A stretch of 64,000 nucleotides of DNA. Source: Variovorax sp. (GTDB lineage: Bacteria > Pseudomonadota > Gammaproteobacteria > Burkholderiales > Burkholderiaceae_C). Position 1 is the stretch's first letter. Each line of letters opens with the position of its first letter. The DNA lies in NCBI GenBank assembly GCA_025352265.1, contig JANXTS010000033.1, forward strand, positions 124,001-188,000. Direction: 5' to 3'. A program made the translations under genes and the position numbers. Below the pieces are notes generated by a model. It searched no databases. It was not told the DNA's origin and worked only from the letters and a program-made list of their open reading frames with translations. Of the stretch, positions 17,130 through 27,087 are shown piece after piece.

Positions 17130-17204
17130 TGGTGGGCGGTCCAGGTTTCGAACCTGGGACCCCAGCAGTGTGAATGCTGTGCTCTACCCCTGAGCTAACC
17201 GCCC
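17130..17204 (-). tRNA. tRNA-Val (anticodon CAC), element attachment site
   Basis: 75 bases including an encoded CCA (17130-17132). The acceptor arm is GGGCGGT with ACCGCCC. The D arm is GCTC/GAGC, the anticodon stem CAGCA/TGCTG with loop TTCACAC (anticodon CAC, reads GTG), and the T arm CCAGG/CCTGG with TTCGAAA. All stems pair fully. The 3' end faces the integrase, and bases 17135-17147 recur at 2914-2926 as the distal attachment core, so the gene was rebuilt by the element's own copy on integration. Confidence 0.95.
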
Positions 17205-17273
17205 GAGCGTTGCTGCTGCAACACGTTGGATGTTCGCGCTGCTACGCGAAGCCTCAAATTATGCCATAGCGTT

Positions 17274-17978
17274 TCAGCTGAGCTGGCGAAAGAGGGTGCG
17301 TCCGTTGCTGGCCTTGTCGAGCTGTTGCAGCGCCGCCTCGTGGGCCGCCAGTTCGCTATCCGCCGCATAAATCACCGGCAAATCGAAGCTGCGCAAATCG
17401 ATGGCGACGGATGTGCCGAGCGCCGGCTCGTTCGATGCCACGTCGATCAGCAGCGCGTCTTGTCCGCGTGTCAGGTTGATGTAGACATCGGCCAGCAGCT
17501 GGGCGTCGAGCTTGGCGCCGTGAAAGGTGCGGTTCGATCGATCGACGCCGAAGCGGTCGCACAGCGCATCGAGCGAGTTGCGCTTGCCGGGGTACACCTG
17601 CTTTGCCATGGCCAACGTGTCGGTCACCTGGCCTACAAAGGTCTTCATCGGCGGCAAACCGACACGCTCGAATTCCTTGTTCAGAAAGCCAACGTCGAAA
17701 GCCGCGTTGTGAATGATCACTTCGGCGTCGCGCAAGTACTCGATGACGTCGCTTGCAAGCGTAGCGAACTTGGGTTTGTCGCGAAGGAAATCCGTCGTCA
17801 GGCCGTGGACCTTTAGTGCGTCTTCATGGCTCTCGCGCTCAGGATTGAAATAGAAGTGCAGGTCGTTGCCAGTCAGCTTGCGATTGAATAGCTCGACGCA
17901 TCCGAGTTCGATCACACGATCGCCGTTTTCGGCAGACAGGCCGGTGGTTTCGGTGTCGAGAACGACGAGACGCGACAT
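17274..17978 (-). CDS. dnaQ: DNA polymerase III epsilon subunit (proofreading exonuclease)
   Basis: 234 residues with the three DEDDh exonuclease motifs: Exo I VLDTETTG (Asp8, Glu10), Exo II IIHNAAFDVGFL, and Exo III HGAKLDAQLLADVY. It removes mispaired bases as part of the replicative polymerase core. The C-terminal tail after the exonuclease fold is short, as in other Burkholderiales. The ATG at 17978 shares one base with the stop of fdx upstream (TGATG), so translation is coupled. It is the last gene of the leftward isc cluster before tRNA-Val. Confidence 0.93.
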   Translation of the reverse strand: MSRLVVLDTETTGLSAENGDRVIELGCVELFNRKLTGNDLHFYFNPERESHEDALKVHGLTTDFLRDKPKFATLASDVIEYLRDAEVIIHNAAFDVGFLNKEFERVGLPPMKTFVGQVTDTLAMAKQVYPGKRNSLDALCDRFGVDRSNRTFHGAKLDAQLLADVYINLTRGQDALLIDVASNEPALGTSVAIDLRSFDLPVIYAADSELAAHEAALQQLDKASNGRTLFRQLS

Positions 17979-18316
17979 CAGTGATTTTCCTTGGCGTGGT
18001 TGATCGAGTATTTTGGGATCTCGATGGTCACATTCTGCTGTGCCAGGATCGCTTGGCAACTCAGGCGCGATTGCGGCTCCAGCCCCCAAGCGCGGTCGAG
18101 CAAATCTTCTTCGCCCTCTTCCGCTTCATTGAGCGAATCGAACCCCTGGCGGACCAGCACGTGGCAGGTCGTGCAGGCGCAGCTCATCTCGCACGCGTGC
18201 TCGATATTGATGTGATGTTCGAGCAGCGCCTCGCAGATCGACGTGCCGGCGGGCGCGGTGATCTCGGCGCCTTGCGGACAGTATTCGGGGTGGGGCAGGA
18301 TCTTGATGACTGGCAT
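17978..18316 (-). CDS. fdx: ISC-system [2Fe-2S] ferredoxin
   Basis: 112 residues of adrenodoxin-type ferredoxin. Cluster ligands are Cys42, Cys48 and Cys51 in ACEMSCACTTC and Cys87 in RLSCQAI, with the extra non-ligand Cys46 also seen in the E. coli protein. It supplies electrons for cluster assembly on IscU. It lies 8 bp after hscA in the isc operon and is coupled to dnaQ by a one-base overlap. Confidence 0.95.
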   Translation of the reverse strand: MPVIKILPHPEYCPQGAEITAPAGTSICEALLEHHINIEHACEMSCACTTCHVLVRQGFDSLNEAEEGEEDLLDRAWGLEPQSRLSCQAILAQQNVTIEIPKYSINHAKENH

Positions 18317-18324
18317 TTTTTGTT

Positions 18325-20181
18325 CTATAGGGATTCGACTTTGCGACCCGAGAGTGCGCGGGCGATGCCGGCGTTCATGCGCTCTGCGGCGAAGGCTTCA
18401 GTGGCATGGGCGAGCGCCTTGGTGGCGGCTTCTACTACAGCCGCATCGTTGCTTTGGTGGGCTTCGCGTAGCGCTGCCATCGACTGGTCGATCAGCGTGC
18501 GGTCTTCGGGATTCAAGAGATCGCCGTCGGCATCGAGCGCGCTTTGCGTGGCGAGCAACATGCGATCGGCATCGACACGTGCTTCGACCAGCGCTCGCGT
18601 CTGCATGTCTTGCTGCGCGGTCGCAAAGCTATCCTGCAGCATCGTCGCGATCTGGTCGTCCGACAGGCCATACGAAGGCTTGACGGTGACGCTGGCTTCG
18701 ACGCCGCTGCCCTGCTCTTTGGCGCTGACGCTGAGCAACCCATCGGCATCAACGATAAAAGTAACGCGTATGCGCGCGGCGCCGGCCGACATCGGCGGAA
18801 TGCCGCGCAAGGTGAAGCGCGCGAGGCTGCGGCAGTCGACAACGAGATCGCGCTCACCCTGCACCACGTGCAGTGCCAGCGCGGTTTGCCCATCCTGGTA
18901 GGTGGTGAAGTCTTGCGCCATCGCGGTCGGGATGGTCTGGTTGCGCGGAACGATGCGTTCCACGAGGCCGCCCATCGTCTCGATGCCGAGCGACAGCGGA
19001 ATCACGTCGAGCAGCAACAAATCGTCAGCGCCGCCGTTGCCGGCCAGCTGGTTCGCCTGGATTGCTGCGCCGAGTGCGACGACTTCGTCCGGGTTCAGGT
19101 TGGTCAGCGGGGCGCGGCCGAAGAACTCGCCGACCGCACGCTGGATCTGCGGCATGCGTGTGGAGCCGCCGACCATGACGATGCCCTGAAGGTCATCGGT
19201 CTTCAGTTTGGCATCGCGCAATGCCTTGCGTACGGCGGCGACGGTACGGTCAGTCAACGGCTTGGTCACCGCATCGAACTGCTCGCGCATGAGTTCGAAC
19301 TGCACGTCAACGCCTGACACCGTAGCGCGGAACCGTGTCGAAGGGGCCGCTGTCAACGCCTCTTTTGCAGCACGCGCCGCCACCAGCATCGTCGCCCGAT
19401 CGGCATTGTTTGCCGCACTTGCGCCAGTCTTCGACAGCACGAAGTCGGCAATCGCATGGTCGTAGTCGTCACCACCCAAAGCAGAGTCACCGCCCGTCGC
19501 GATGACTTCGAACACACCTTGCGTCAGTCGCAAAATTGAAATGTCGAAGGTGCCCCCGCCCAGGTCATAGACCGCATAGACGCCTTCGCTGGCGTTATCC
19601 AGGCCGTACGCAATGGCGGCAGCCGTCGGCTCGCTGATGAGCCGCAACACGTTGATGCCTGCGAGTTGCGCCGCGTCCTTGGTGGCCTGTCGCTGACCTT
19701 CGTCGAAGTACGCCGGGACGGTGATGACTGCGCCATAGAGCGAGTCGTCGAAAGTGTCTTCAGCGCGATAGCGCAGCGTTGCCAGAATCTCCGCGCTGAT
19801 CTCGACCGGTGACTTGATACCGGCGACCGTTTCGACCTTGACCATGCCGCCTTCATCAACCAATCGGTACGACATCGCATCGCGATTGCCGATGTCCGAA
19901 AGGCCACGCCCCATGAGCCGCTTGACCGAGGTAATGGTGTTAGCGGCATCCAGCGCACGGGCAGCGAGCGCTTCGAAGCCGATCTGTCGACGCTCGCCGT
20001 CAAGGTAACGAACCGCAGACGGGAGGATGACGCGGCCCTCGTCATCGGGCAAACACTCGGCAATGCCGTTGCGCACTGCGGCCACGAGCGAATGCGTCGT
20101 GCCAAGGTCGATGCCGACGGCGATGCGCCGTTGATGCGGGTCCGGCGCTTGGCCCGGTTCGGAAATCTGCAGAAGTGCCAT
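18325..20181 (-). CDS. hscA: HscA, Hsp70-type chaperone for Fe-S assembly
   Basis: 618 residues. The ATPase domain has [11 protein letters not shown] near residue 20, [17 protein letters not shown], and [13 protein letters not shown]. The substrate domain follows from about residue 385 ([14 protein letters not shown]). It binds the LPPVK motif of IscU and drives cluster transfer using ATP, with HscB as co-chaperone. I start at the ATG at 20181, four bases after the hscB stop, because the extra 16 residues upstream are not family-like. The order hscB-hscA-fdx is the standard one. Confidence 0.95.
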   Translation of the reverse strand: MALLQISEPGQAPDPHQRRIAVGIDLGTTHSLVAAVRNGIAECLPDDEGRVILPSAVRYLDGERRQIGFEALAARALDAANTITSVKRLMGRGLSDIGNRDAMSYRLVDEGGMVKVETVAGIKSPVEISAEILATLRYRAEDTFDDSLYGAVITVPAYFDEGQRQATKDAAQLAGINVLRLISEPTAAAIAYGLDNASEGVYAVYDLGGGTFDISILRLTQGVFEVIATGGDSALGGDDYDHAIADFVLSKTGASAANNADRATMLVAARAAKEALTAAPSTRFRATVSGVDVQFELMREQFDAVTKPLTDRTVAAVRKALRDAKLKTDDLQGIVMVGGSTRMPQIQRAVGEFFGRAPLTNLNPDEVVALGAAIQANQLAGNGGADDLLLLDVIPLSLGIETMGGLVERIVPRNQTIPTAMAQDFTTYQDGQTALALHVVQGERDLVVDCRSLARFTLRGIPPMSAGAARIRVTFIVDADGLLSVSAKEQGSGVEASVTVKPSYGLSDDQIATMLQDSFATAQQDMQTRALVEARVDADRMLLATQSALDADGDLLNPEDRTLIDQSMAALREAHQSNDAAVVEAATKALAHATEAFAAERMNAGIARALSGRKVESL

Positions 20182-20185
20182 CGCG

Positions 20186-20704
20186 CTATTGTCCCAAGTG
20201 ATCGGTTTTGGCCTCGACATCATCGGCAAAGCGCTCGATGAACATGAGGGCTCTCACCTGCTGCGCTGCCGCAGGATAGTCGCCCTTTTCGTCGATAAGA
20301 CGGTCCAGTAAAGAGAGAGCTAACGCGCGCGCCGCCTCGACCTCTGTACGCAACGCGTCGACAGCTTCTACCTTCGTCGCGTCGTCGAGCGTCTCGCGCC
20401 ACTCCATCTGCTGCATCAGGAATGCGGGAGGCATGGCGGTATTGGTCTCAGCGTTGATCGGCGAACCGCGTTGCTCGCACAGATAGGCGGCGCGCTTGAC
20501 CGGATCTTTCAGACGCTGGTGAGCCTCGTTAATGCGCACCGACCATTGCATCGCGAGTCGCTGGGCAGCCCCGCCCTGCGCTGCAAAACGGTCGGGGTGC
20601 GCCTCGCGCTGCAGCTCTTTCCAACGGGCGTCCAGCGCCGTGTTGTCTTGTGCAAACATCGTTGGCACGGCGAAGAGTTCGAAGTCTGTGTCGTTGAGGT
20701 TCAT
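20186..20704 (-). CDS. hscB: HscB, J-domain co-chaperone of HscA
   Basis: 172 residues. The N-terminal J domain has the HPD signature (AHPDRF) and [14 protein letters not shown] as expected. The C-terminal three-helix part carries [13 protein letters not shown], the IscU-binding region. It delivers IscU to HscA. The ATG at 20704 lies 6 bases after the T-tract of a terminator-like hairpin, and no Shine-Dalgarno sequence is visible, so translation may be weak or coupled to rare readthrough transcripts. Confidence 0.93.
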   Translation of the reverse strand: MNLNDTDFELFAVPTMFAQDNTALDARWKELQREAHPDRFAAQGGAAQRLAMQWSVRINEAHQRLKDPVKRAAYLCEQRGSPINAETNTAMPPAFLMQQMEWRETLDDATKVEAVDALRTEVEAARALALSLLDRLIDEKGDYPAAAQQVRALMFIERFADDVEAKTDHLGQ

Positions 20705-20710
20705 GTCAAT

Positions 20711-20744
20711 AAAAAAGCCGCCAGCACATGACATGGTGGCGGCT
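20711..20744 (-). terminator. Hairpin terminator between iscA and hscB
   Basis: On the minus strand the 8-base stem AGCCGCCA (20744-20737) pairs with TGGCGGCT (20723-20716) around a 13-base loop and runs into six T residues (20716-20711). It sits after iscA and directly before hscB, so it would reduce transcription of hscB-hscA-fdx relative to iscRSUA. Confidence 0.75.
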
Positions 20745-20766
20745 CGGGCGCGAAGCGCGCACGGCG

Positions 20767-21090
20767 TCAAATCCTGAAAGATTCTCCGCAGCCGCAGCGA
20801 TCGCGCTCGTTTGGATTAATAAACTTGAAGCCTTCGTTCAAGCCTTCGCGAACGAAGTCGAGTTGAGTTCCGTCGATATAAGCCAAACTTTTCGGATCGA
20901 CTAAGACTTTGACACCGCGGTCCTCGAAGACCACGTCTTCCGGTGCAAATTCGTCGACGTACTCCAACTTGTAGGCGAGCCCAGAACAGCCCGTGGTCTT
21001 CACACCGAGACGCACACCCACGCCCTTGCCACGCTTACCGAGGTAGCGATTGACGTGGCGTGCAGCCGCATCGGTAAGGGTTACGGCCAT
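20767..21090 (-). CDS. iscA: IscA, A-type Fe-S carrier
   Basis: 107 residues of the A-type carrier family. The three cluster or iron ligands are present: Cys35 in TTGCSGLAY and Cys99 and Cys101 in DRCGCGESF. It carries [4Fe-4S] or [2Fe-2S] clusters from IscU to target proteins. It lies 2 bp after iscU in the operon and is followed by a terminator-like hairpin. Confidence 0.96.
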   Translation of the reverse strand: MAVTLTDAAARHVNRYLGKRGKGVGVRLGVKTTGCSGLAYKLEYVDEFAPEDVVFEDRGVKVLVDPKSLAYIDGTQLDFVREGLNEGFKFINPNERDRCGCGESFRI

Positions 21091-21092
21091 AG

Positions 21093-21515
21093 TCAGTGGA
21101 CCGCTTCCTGCGGCAATGCTTTGGAAGCCGCTGCAGCATGCTTCGCCCTGTAGTCGTTGACTGCCGCCTTGATTGCGTCTTCAGCCAGGATCGAGCAATG
21201 AATTTTCACTGGCGGCAGAGCGAGCTCCTCAGCGATCTGCGCATTTTTTAGCGCAGCAGCTTCGTCCAGCGTCTTGCCTTTGACCCATTCGGTGACCAGT
21301 GACGACGAGGCGATAGCCGAACCGCAACCGTAGGTCTTGAAGCGCGCGTCTTCGATCACGCCGGTTTCCGGATTGACCTTGATCTGCAGTTTCATGACGT
21401 CGCCGCAAGCAGGCGCGCCCACCATGCCGGTACCGACGGAGTCGTCGCCCTTTTCGAACGAGCCGACATTGCGGGGGTTTTCGTAGTGGTCAATAACTTT
21501 GGAAGAATATGCCAT
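21093..21515 (-). CDS. iscU: IscU, Fe-S scaffold protein
   Basis: 140 residues. Cluster ligands Cys37, Asp39, Cys64, His106 and Cys107 are all present, and the HscA recognition site LPPVK is at 100-104. It is the scaffold on which sulfur from IscS and iron are combined. Its C-terminus carries about a dozen more residues ([14 protein letters not shown]) than the E. coli protein. It lies 27 bp after iscS. Confidence 0.97.
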   Translation of the reverse strand: MAYSSKVIDHYENPRNVGSFEKGDDSVGTGMVGAPACGDVMKLQIKVNPETGVIEDARFKTYGCGSAIASSSLVTEWVKGKTLDEAAALKNAQIAEELALPPVKIHCSILAEDAIKAAVNDYRAKHAAAASKALPQEAVH

Positions 21516-21542
21516 GGGGTTACCTCTTCTTTACTGTGATAT

Positions 21543-22763
21543 TCAGTGCGCCGACCATTGAATCGTGCTGATGTCGACACCGTCCTTGAACATTTCCCAC
21601 AGCGGGCTCAACTCGCGCAGCTTGGCTACGTTGTGCTTTATGGTGGAAATGGCGTAGTCGATTTCTTCTTCGGTCGTGAAGCGGCCGATCGTCATGCGGA
21701 GGCTGCTGTGTGCCAGCTCATCGCTGCGGCCCAGTGCACGCAAGACATAGCTGGGTTCAAGGCTGGCCGAAGTGCACGCCGAACCTGACGACACCGCCAG
21801 ACCCTTGATGCCCATGATCAGCGACTCGCCTTCGACATAGTTGAAGCTGATGTTCAGGTTATGCGGAACACGGTGTTCCAAGTCGCCGTTGACAAACACC
21901 TGCTCGACATCTTTCAGGCCATCGAGCAGACGCTTTTGCAGCGCTGCGGCCTTCGCGTTGTCCGCTTTCATATCGAGCTTGGCGATGCGGAAGGCTTCAC
22001 CCATGCCCACGATCTGATGCGTCGGCAACGATCCCGAACGCATGCCGCGTTCGTGGCCACCCCCGTGCATTTGCGCTTCAAGCCGGACGCGCGGCTTACG
22101 CCGAACATACAACGCGCCGATGCCTTTAGGACCATAAGTCTTGTGCGAGGCAAGACTCATCAAATCGATGGGCAGCTGCGTGATGTCGATCTCGACCTTG
22201 CCTGTTGCCTGCGCTGCGTCGACGTGAAGCAGCACGCCTTTTTCCCGGCAAGCATTACCGATGGCGACAACGTCTTGCACCACGCCGATTTCATTGTTGA
22301 CGAACATGACGCTCGCCAGAATCGTGTCGGGACGAATGGCCGCCTTGAACTTGGCGAGGTCGAGCAAACCGTTTTCTTCGACGTCGAGGTATGTGACCTC
22401 GAAGCCTTGGCGTTCGAGTTCCCGCATGGTGTCGAGAACGGCCTTGTGCTCGGTCTTGACCGTGATGAGGTGCTTGCCCTTGCCTTTGTAGAACTGGGCC
22501 GCGCCTTTGAGCGCAAGGTTGATCGATTCGGTGGCACCGGAGGTCCATACGATTTCGCGAGGGTCGGCGTTGATCAGTTCCGCAACGTAGCCACGGCCCT
22601 TTTCGACGGCCTCTTCTGCCTCCCAACCCCACGCGTGACTGCGGGAGGCCGGATTGCCGAAGTGCTCGCTCAACCAGGGAATCATTGCGTCGACGACGCG
22701 CGGATCGACGGGCGTGGTTGCGCCGTAGTCAAGATAGATAGGGAAATGAGGAGTGACGTCCAT
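21543..22763 (-). CDS. iscS: IscS, cysteine desulfurase
   Basis: 406 residues of class V aminotransferase fold. The PLP lysine is Lys208 in SHKTYGPKG and the persulfide-carrying cysteine is Cys330 in SGSACTSAS. It takes sulfur from L-cysteine and passes it to IscU and tRNA-modifying enzymes. The ATG at 22763 is chosen because [18 protein letters not shown] is the family N-terminus. It follows iscR after 77 bp. Confidence 0.97.
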   Translation of the reverse strand: MDVTPHFPIYLDYGATTPVDPRVVDAMIPWLSEHFGNPASRSHAWGWEAEEAVEKGRGYVAELINADPREIVWTSGATESINLALKGAAQFYKGKGKHLITVKTEHKAVLDTMRELERQGFEVTYLDVEENGLLDLAKFKAAIRPDTILASVMFVNNEIGVVQDVVAIGNACREKGVLLHVDAAQATGKVEIDITQLPIDLMSLASHKTYGPKGIGALYVRRKPRVRLEAQMHGGGHERGMRSGSLPTHQIVGMGEAFRIAKLDMKADNAKAAALQKRLLDGLKDVEQVFVNGDLEHRVPHNLNISFNYVEGESLIMGIKGLAVSSGSACTSASLEPSYVLRALGRSDELAHSSLRMTIGRFTTEEEIDYAISTIKHNVAKLRELSPLWEMFKDGVDISTIQWSAH

Positions 22764-22840
22764 GGCTGGCTCTGGCTGGCATTGGTTAGATTGAGGATCG
22801 CGGCGAGCAAGGCACCCGAGGGCGCCTTCGTACATCGCAT

Positions 22841-23377
22841 TTACGATTTCGCGAAAACATTCCCGAGGGCGAAAACCGAATTCGGCGCGTTGATGCGGAT
22901 AGGCTTAACCACCGGTTGCGCCGAAATCGCGCGCTTGATAACCGGCTTGTTTTCGATCTGGACACCCTTGGCGAGCTGGTCGTCGACCAATTTTTGCAAA
23001 GTGACCGAATCGAGAAACTCGACCATGCGCTGATTCAGCGATGCCCAAAGTTCATGCGTCATACAGCGACCGGCTTCGCCCAAACAATTCTCTTTGCCGC
23101 CGCAATGGGTCGCATCGATGGGTTCATCCACCGAAACAATGATGTCAGCGACGGTGATCTCGGCCGCCTTGCGGCCGAGGCTGTACCCGCCACCAGGACC
23201 GCGGGTCGATTCGACCAATTCGTGACGCCGCAGCTTGCCAAAAAGCTGCTCGAGATAGGACAGCGAAATCTGCTGCCGCTGGCTGATGGCCGCCAGCGTG
23301 ACCGGACCGGTGTTCTGGCGAAGTGCCAGGTCGATCATGGCGGTGACCGCAAAACGGCCTTTTGTAGTGAGACGCAT
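22841..23377 (-). CDS. iscR: IscR, Rrf2-family Fe-S-sensing repressor
   Basis: 178 residues. The winged helix-turn-helix is near 1-65 ([37 protein letters not shown]). The cluster site is Cys92, Cys98 and Cys105 with His108, matching E. coli IscR within one residue. With a [2Fe-2S] cluster it represses the isc operon at type 1 sites; without it, it binds type 2 sites. A type 1-like operator is found upstream at 23516-23540. The C-terminal tail is about 15 residues longer than in E. coli. Confidence 0.96.
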   Translation of the reverse strand: MRLTTKGRFAVTAMIDLALRQNTGPVTLAAISQRQQISLSYLEQLFGKLRRHELVESTRGPGGGYSLGRKAAEITVADIIVSVDEPIDATHCGGKENCLGEAGRCMTHELWASLNQRMVEFLDSVTLQKLVDDQLAKGVQIENKPVIKRAISAQPVVKPIRINAPNSVFALGNVFAKS

Positions 23378-23515
23378 CGCAAGCTCCTTCAAGTGCTTAC
23401 CGTTGAAATGACACCGCTGCCAAAAGGCTTCGGGTGGCTTCGTCTCCGCCCTGACCGACCTCTGCAGCTGATGCACCAGCCGGTATGAGTCGGTCCTTCA
23501 TCGCGAAGTTCTTGT

Positions 23516-23540
23516 GTTGTTGACTAATTCGGTCAAGTAT
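23516..23540 (-). promoter_or_regulatory. IscR type 1-like operator upstream of iscR
   Basis: On the minus strand the site reads ATACTTGACC-N5-AGTCAACAAC. This fits the known IscR type 1 pattern (ATA, YGAC, AT-rich centre, AGTCR, TAT) over most of its length. The TTGACC within it could serve as the -35 element, so binding would block the promoter. It lies about 140 bp before the iscR start. Confidence 0.75.
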
Positions 23541-23607
23541 AGCGAGAAACCTTCAGTTTTGCTCGGGTAACTCCCGTCAAACCCCCTTCGGGCTGTAGGC
23601 CAACAGC

Positions 23608-25743
23608 TCATTTACGGGAAGCAATGTCGGTAATGTTGTCGGAGCGTCCGCCGCCGAACGCTTGTTCGCGCAACTGGGCCAACTGATCACGAACCCGCGC
23701 CGCCTTCTCGAATTCCAGATTGCGTGCGTGCTCGAGCATCAGTTTTTCAAGCCGCTTGATTTCGCGAGCGACATCCTTTTCACTCATGTCCTCGACCTTG
23801 GCTCGCTCAAGGTCGAGCTTCGCCATTTCCTTACCTGTTTTCTCGCTGTAAACCCCATCGATCAAGTCGCGCACTTCTTTCACGATGCTGCGGGGCGTGA
23901 TGCCTTCTGCCAGGTTGTGGGCAATCTGCTTGGTGCGACGTCGATCTGTTTCGTCGATCGCCTTTTTCATCGATTCGGTCATCCGGTCGGCGTAGAGGAT
24001 GGCTTTGCCGTTCACGTTGCGCGCGGCACGCCCGATCGTTTGAATCAACGAGCGCTCGGCACGCAAGAAACCCTCCTTGTCAGCATCCAGGATGGCCACC
24101 AGAGACACCTCCGGAATGTCCAATCCCTCGCGCAAGAGGTTGATGCCCACCAGTACGTCGAAGCTGCCTAGCCGTAGGTCTCGCAGGATTTCAACCCGCT
24201 CGACCGTATCGATGTCGCTGTGCAAATAGCGCACCTTGACCCCGTTATCGCTCAGATAGTCGGTGAGTTGTTCTGCCATGCGCTTGGTCAGCGTCGTGAT
24301 CAGCACGCGTTCGTTCTTGTCGACCCGCAGACGGATCTCGCCCAGCACATCGTCGACCTGGTGGGTGGCCGGCCGCACTTCGACCACGGGATCAATCAGC
24401 CCGGTCGGCCTTACGAGTTGCTCGACCGTATTGCCCGAATGGTCCTTTTCGTACTGCGCCGGTGTGGCGGAAACGAAGATCGCCTGCCGCATGCGTGCCT
24501 CGAACTCCTCAAATTTGAGCGGGCGGTTGTCCATGGCAGAAGGCAGGCGAAAACCATAATCGACCAGCGTTGTCTTCCGCGCGCGGTCGCCGGCGTACAT
24601 ACCGTTGAGCTGGCCGATCATCTGATGGCTCTCGTCGAGGAACATCAGCGCGTCTTTAGGCAGGTAGTCGGTCAACGTCGAAGGTGGTTGTCCCGGTGCA
24701 GCCCCCGAAAGATGCCGCGAATAATTCTCGATGCCTTTGCAATGGCCGATCTCGGCCAGCATTTCCAGGTCGAAGCGGGTGCGCTGCTCTATCCGTTGGG
24801 CTTCGACCAGCTTGCCCTGGCTCACGAACTCCTTCACACGCCCGACCAACTCGTGCTTGATGCCCTCGACCGCCGACATCACCTTGTCGCGCGGCGTCAC
24901 ATAGTGGCTCGATGGGTACACCGTGAAGCGTGGGATTTTCTGACGTATGCGGCCGGTAAGCGGGTCGAACAATTGCAAGGTCTCGATCTCATCGTCGAAG
25001 AGCTCGATGCGAATCGCCAGCTCGCTGTGCTCCGCCGGAAAAATATCGATGGTGTCGCCGCGCACCCGGAACGAACCACGCGAAAAATCCTGTTCGTTGC
25101 GCGTGTACTGCATTCGGATCAGCCGCCCGATCACATCGCGCTGGCCGATTTTGTCGCCAACACGCATGATGAAGCGCATCTGCGTGTAGTCCTCGGGCGT
25201 GCCGATGCCGTAAATCGCACTCACCGTCGCCACGATGACGGTGTCGCGCCGCTCCAGCACGCTTTTGGTCGCTGAAAGGCGCATCTGCTCGATATGCTCG
25301 TTGATCGAGCTGTCTTTCTCAATGAACAGATCGCGCTGAGGCACATAGGCCTCCGGCTGGTAATAGTCGTAATAGCTGACGAAATACTCGACGGCGTTAT
25401 GCGGAAAAAATTCGCGGAACTCGCTGTAGAGCTGCGCCGCCAACGTCTTGTTCGGCGCAAAGACAATGGCCGGGCGACCGAGTCTCGCGATCACGTTGGC
25501 CATGGTGAAGGTTTTGCCGGAACCAGTCACGCCCAGCAAGGTTTGGAACACCTCGCCATCGATAACGCCTTCGACCAGTCCATCGATCGCCTTAGGCTGA
25601 TCGCCAGCAGGCGGATACGGTTGGTAAAGCTCGAAGGGCGAGCCGGGAAAACTGACAAACTTTCCCGGCTTTGCGGGGCCGATCGCTGCAAGCTTGTGCG
25701 CGTCTGTAACTGTATCGGTGTTGGCTTCGGTGGTCGCTGGCAT
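23608..25743 (-). CDS. uvrB: UvrB, excinuclease ABC subunit B
   Basis: 711 residues. Helicase motif I is [10 protein letters not shown]; the beta-hairpin [15 protein letters not shown] that separates DNA strands follows; DEAD-like motif LMFLDESHQ and motif [11 protein letters not shown] are present. The C-terminal UVR domain ([26 protein letters not shown]) binds UvrC. It verifies damage in nucleotide excision repair. I use the ATG at 25743; earlier frame is not family-like. The N-terminus is about 30 residues longer than the E. coli protein. Confidence 0.96.
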   Translation of the reverse strand: MPATTEANTDTVTDAHKLAAIGPAKPGKFVSFPGSPFELYQPYPPAGDQPKAIDGLVEGVIDGEVFQTLLGVTGSGKTFTMANVIARLGRPAIVFAPNKTLAAQLYSEFREFFPHNAVEYFVSYYDYYQPEAYVPQRDLFIEKDSSINEHIEQMRLSATKSVLERRDTVIVATVSAIYGIGTPEDYTQMRFIMRVGDKIGQRDVIGRLIRMQYTRNEQDFSRGSFRVRGDTIDIFPAEHSELAIRIELFDDEIETLQLFDPLTGRIRQKIPRFTVYPSSHYVTPRDKVMSAVEGIKHELVGRVKEFVSQGKLVEAQRIEQRTRFDLEMLAEIGHCKGIENYSRHLSGAAPGQPPSTLTDYLPKDALMFLDESHQMIGQLNGMYAGDRARKTTLVDYGFRLPSAMDNRPLKFEEFEARMRQAIFVSATPAQYEKDHSGNTVEQLVRPTGLIDPVVEVRPATHQVDDVLGEIRLRVDKNERVLITTLTKRMAEQLTDYLSDNGVKVRYLHSDIDTVERVEILRDLRLGSFDVLVGINLLREGLDIPEVSLVAILDADKEGFLRAERSLIQTIGRAARNVNGKAILYADRMTESMKKAIDETDRRRTKQIAHNLAEGITPRSIVKEVRDLIDGVYSEKTGKEMAKLDLERAKVEDMSEKDVAREIKRLEKLMLEHARNLEFEKAARVRDQLAQLREQAFGGGRSDNITDIASRK

Positions 25744-25849
25744 GGCTGTGTCCGTCAATTGGCGGTGGCGCCGGTAAAATTCAAGGCAACCGGAAAGCTT
25801 AAGCGCTTGCCCGGTTGAACGCGAAGCTTTCAATCAAAGGACTTTCTCC

Positions 25850-27046
25850 ATGTCTATGTTTACCGCGGTCGAAATGGCGCCGCGCGACCCGATCCTCGGC
25901 CTCAACGAGCAATACGCCGCCGACACCAATCCCGCCAAGGTCAACTTGGGCGTGGGCGTTTATTTCGACGACAACGGCAAGCTGCCGCTGCTGAAATGCG
26001 TGCAGGCCGCGGAGCAGAACATGATGAAGTCGCCGACCGCGCGCGGCTACCTGCCGATAGACGGCATCGTCGCGTACGACAACGCGGTCAAACGCCTGGT
26101 GTTCGGTGCCGACAGCGAGCCACTGAAGTCGGGTCGCGTGGCGACCGTGCAAGGCCTCGGCGGCACCGGCGGCCTCAAGGTCGGCGCCGACTTCCTGAAA
26201 AAGCTGAGCCCGAATGCCAAGGTACTGATAAGCGACCCAAGCTGGGAAAACCACCGCGCCCTGTTTACCCAAGCCGGCTTCGTGGTGGAAAGCTACCCGT
26301 ACTACGACGCTGCCGCACGCAACGTGAATTTCGAAGCCATGCTGGCTGGGCTCAACGCGGCGCCCGCTGGCACCATCGTCGTGCTCCACGCCTGCTGCCA
26401 CAACCCGACTGGCTACGACATAACCGCAGCCCAGTGGGATCAAGTCGTCGGTGCCGTGAAGTCGAAAAACCTGACTGCTTTCCTCGACATGGCCTACCAG
26501 GGCTTTGCGCATGGCATTGAAGAGGATGGCGCGGCCATCGGCAAGTTCGTGGATGCCGGCCTGACGTTTTTCGTCTCGACATCGTTTTCCAAGAGCTTCA
26601 GCCTGTACGGCGAGCGCGTCGGCGCGCTGTCGGTTTTGTGCAAGGACAAGGAAGAAACTGCGCGCGTGCTTTCGCAGCTGAAGATCATGGTGCGCACCAA
26701 CTACAGCAACCCACCGATTCACGGCGGCGCGGTGGTAGCCGCGGTGCTCGACAACCCGGAATTGCGCGCCATGTGGGAAGGTGAGCTTGCCGAAATGCGC
26801 GTGCGCATCAAGGCGATGCGGCAGAAGCTGGTTGACGGCCTGAAGACAGCCGGTGTGAAGGAAGACATGAGCTTCATCACCAAGCAGATCGGGATGTTCA
26901 GCTACTCCGGCCTGAACAAAGACCAGATGGTGCGGTTGCGCTCGGAGTTCGGCATCTACGGCACCGACACCGGCCGCATGTGCGTCGCGGCGCTGAACAG
27001 CAAGAACATCGATTACGTCTGCGCTTCGATCGCCAAGGTGATTTGA
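25850..27046 (+). CDS. Aromatic/aspartate aminotransferase (class I, TyrB/AspC-like)
   Basis: 398 residues of type I PLP aminotransferase. The start SMFTAVEMAPRDPILGLNEQYAADTNPAKVNLGVGVY is characteristic of AspC/TyrB. The PLP lysine is in TSFSKSFSLYGERVG, and CCHNPTGYD is the conserved segment before it. It exchanges amino groups between aspartate or aromatic amino acids and 2-oxoglutarate. Specificity between AspC and TyrB cannot be read from sequence by eye. It is divergent from uvrB across 106 bp. Confidence 0.93.
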   Translation: MSMFTAVEMAPRDPILGLNEQYAADTNPAKVNLGVGVYFDDNGKLPLLKCVQAAEQNMMKSPTARGYLPIDGIVAYDNAVKRLVFGADSEPLKSGRVATVQGLGGTGGLKVGADFLKKLSPNAKVLISDPSWENHRALFTQAGFVVESYPYYDAAARNVNFEAMLAGLNAAPAGTIVVLHACCHNPTGYDITAAQWDQVVGAVKSKNLTAFLDMAYQGFAHGIEEDGAAIGKFVDAGLTFFVSTSFSKSFSLYGERVGALSVLCKDKEETARVLSQLKIMVRTNYSNPPIHGGAVVAAVLDNPELRAMWEGELAEMRVRIKAMRQKLVDGLKTAGVKEDMSFITKQIGMFSYSGLNKDQMVRLRSEFGIYGTDTGRMCVAALNSKNIDYVCASIAKVI

Positions 27047-27087
27047 CCCATCTGAACGTCGACACGTTTGACTGACACGATCGCCGT

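Larger units (their letters stand above)
2914..17147. mobile_element. P4-like integrative element inserted at tRNA-Val, carrying secretion cargo
   Basis: The right boundary is the 3' half of a tRNA-Val gene. The left boundary is a 13-bp identical copy of that tRNA segment (2914-2926 equals 17135-17147). TTTGTACCCCC repeats lie just inside both ends (2983-3006 and 17005-17015). A P4-type tyrosine integrase sits next to the tRNA and reads away from it. Between the ends are an AlpA-like regulator, primase and helicase-like replication genes, small element proteins, and a cargo block of TpsB, TpsA, L,D-transpeptidase and a sensor kinase. No virion structural genes are seen. Size is about 14.2 kb. 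The left end is the less certain one because the core match is short. Confidence 0.75.
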
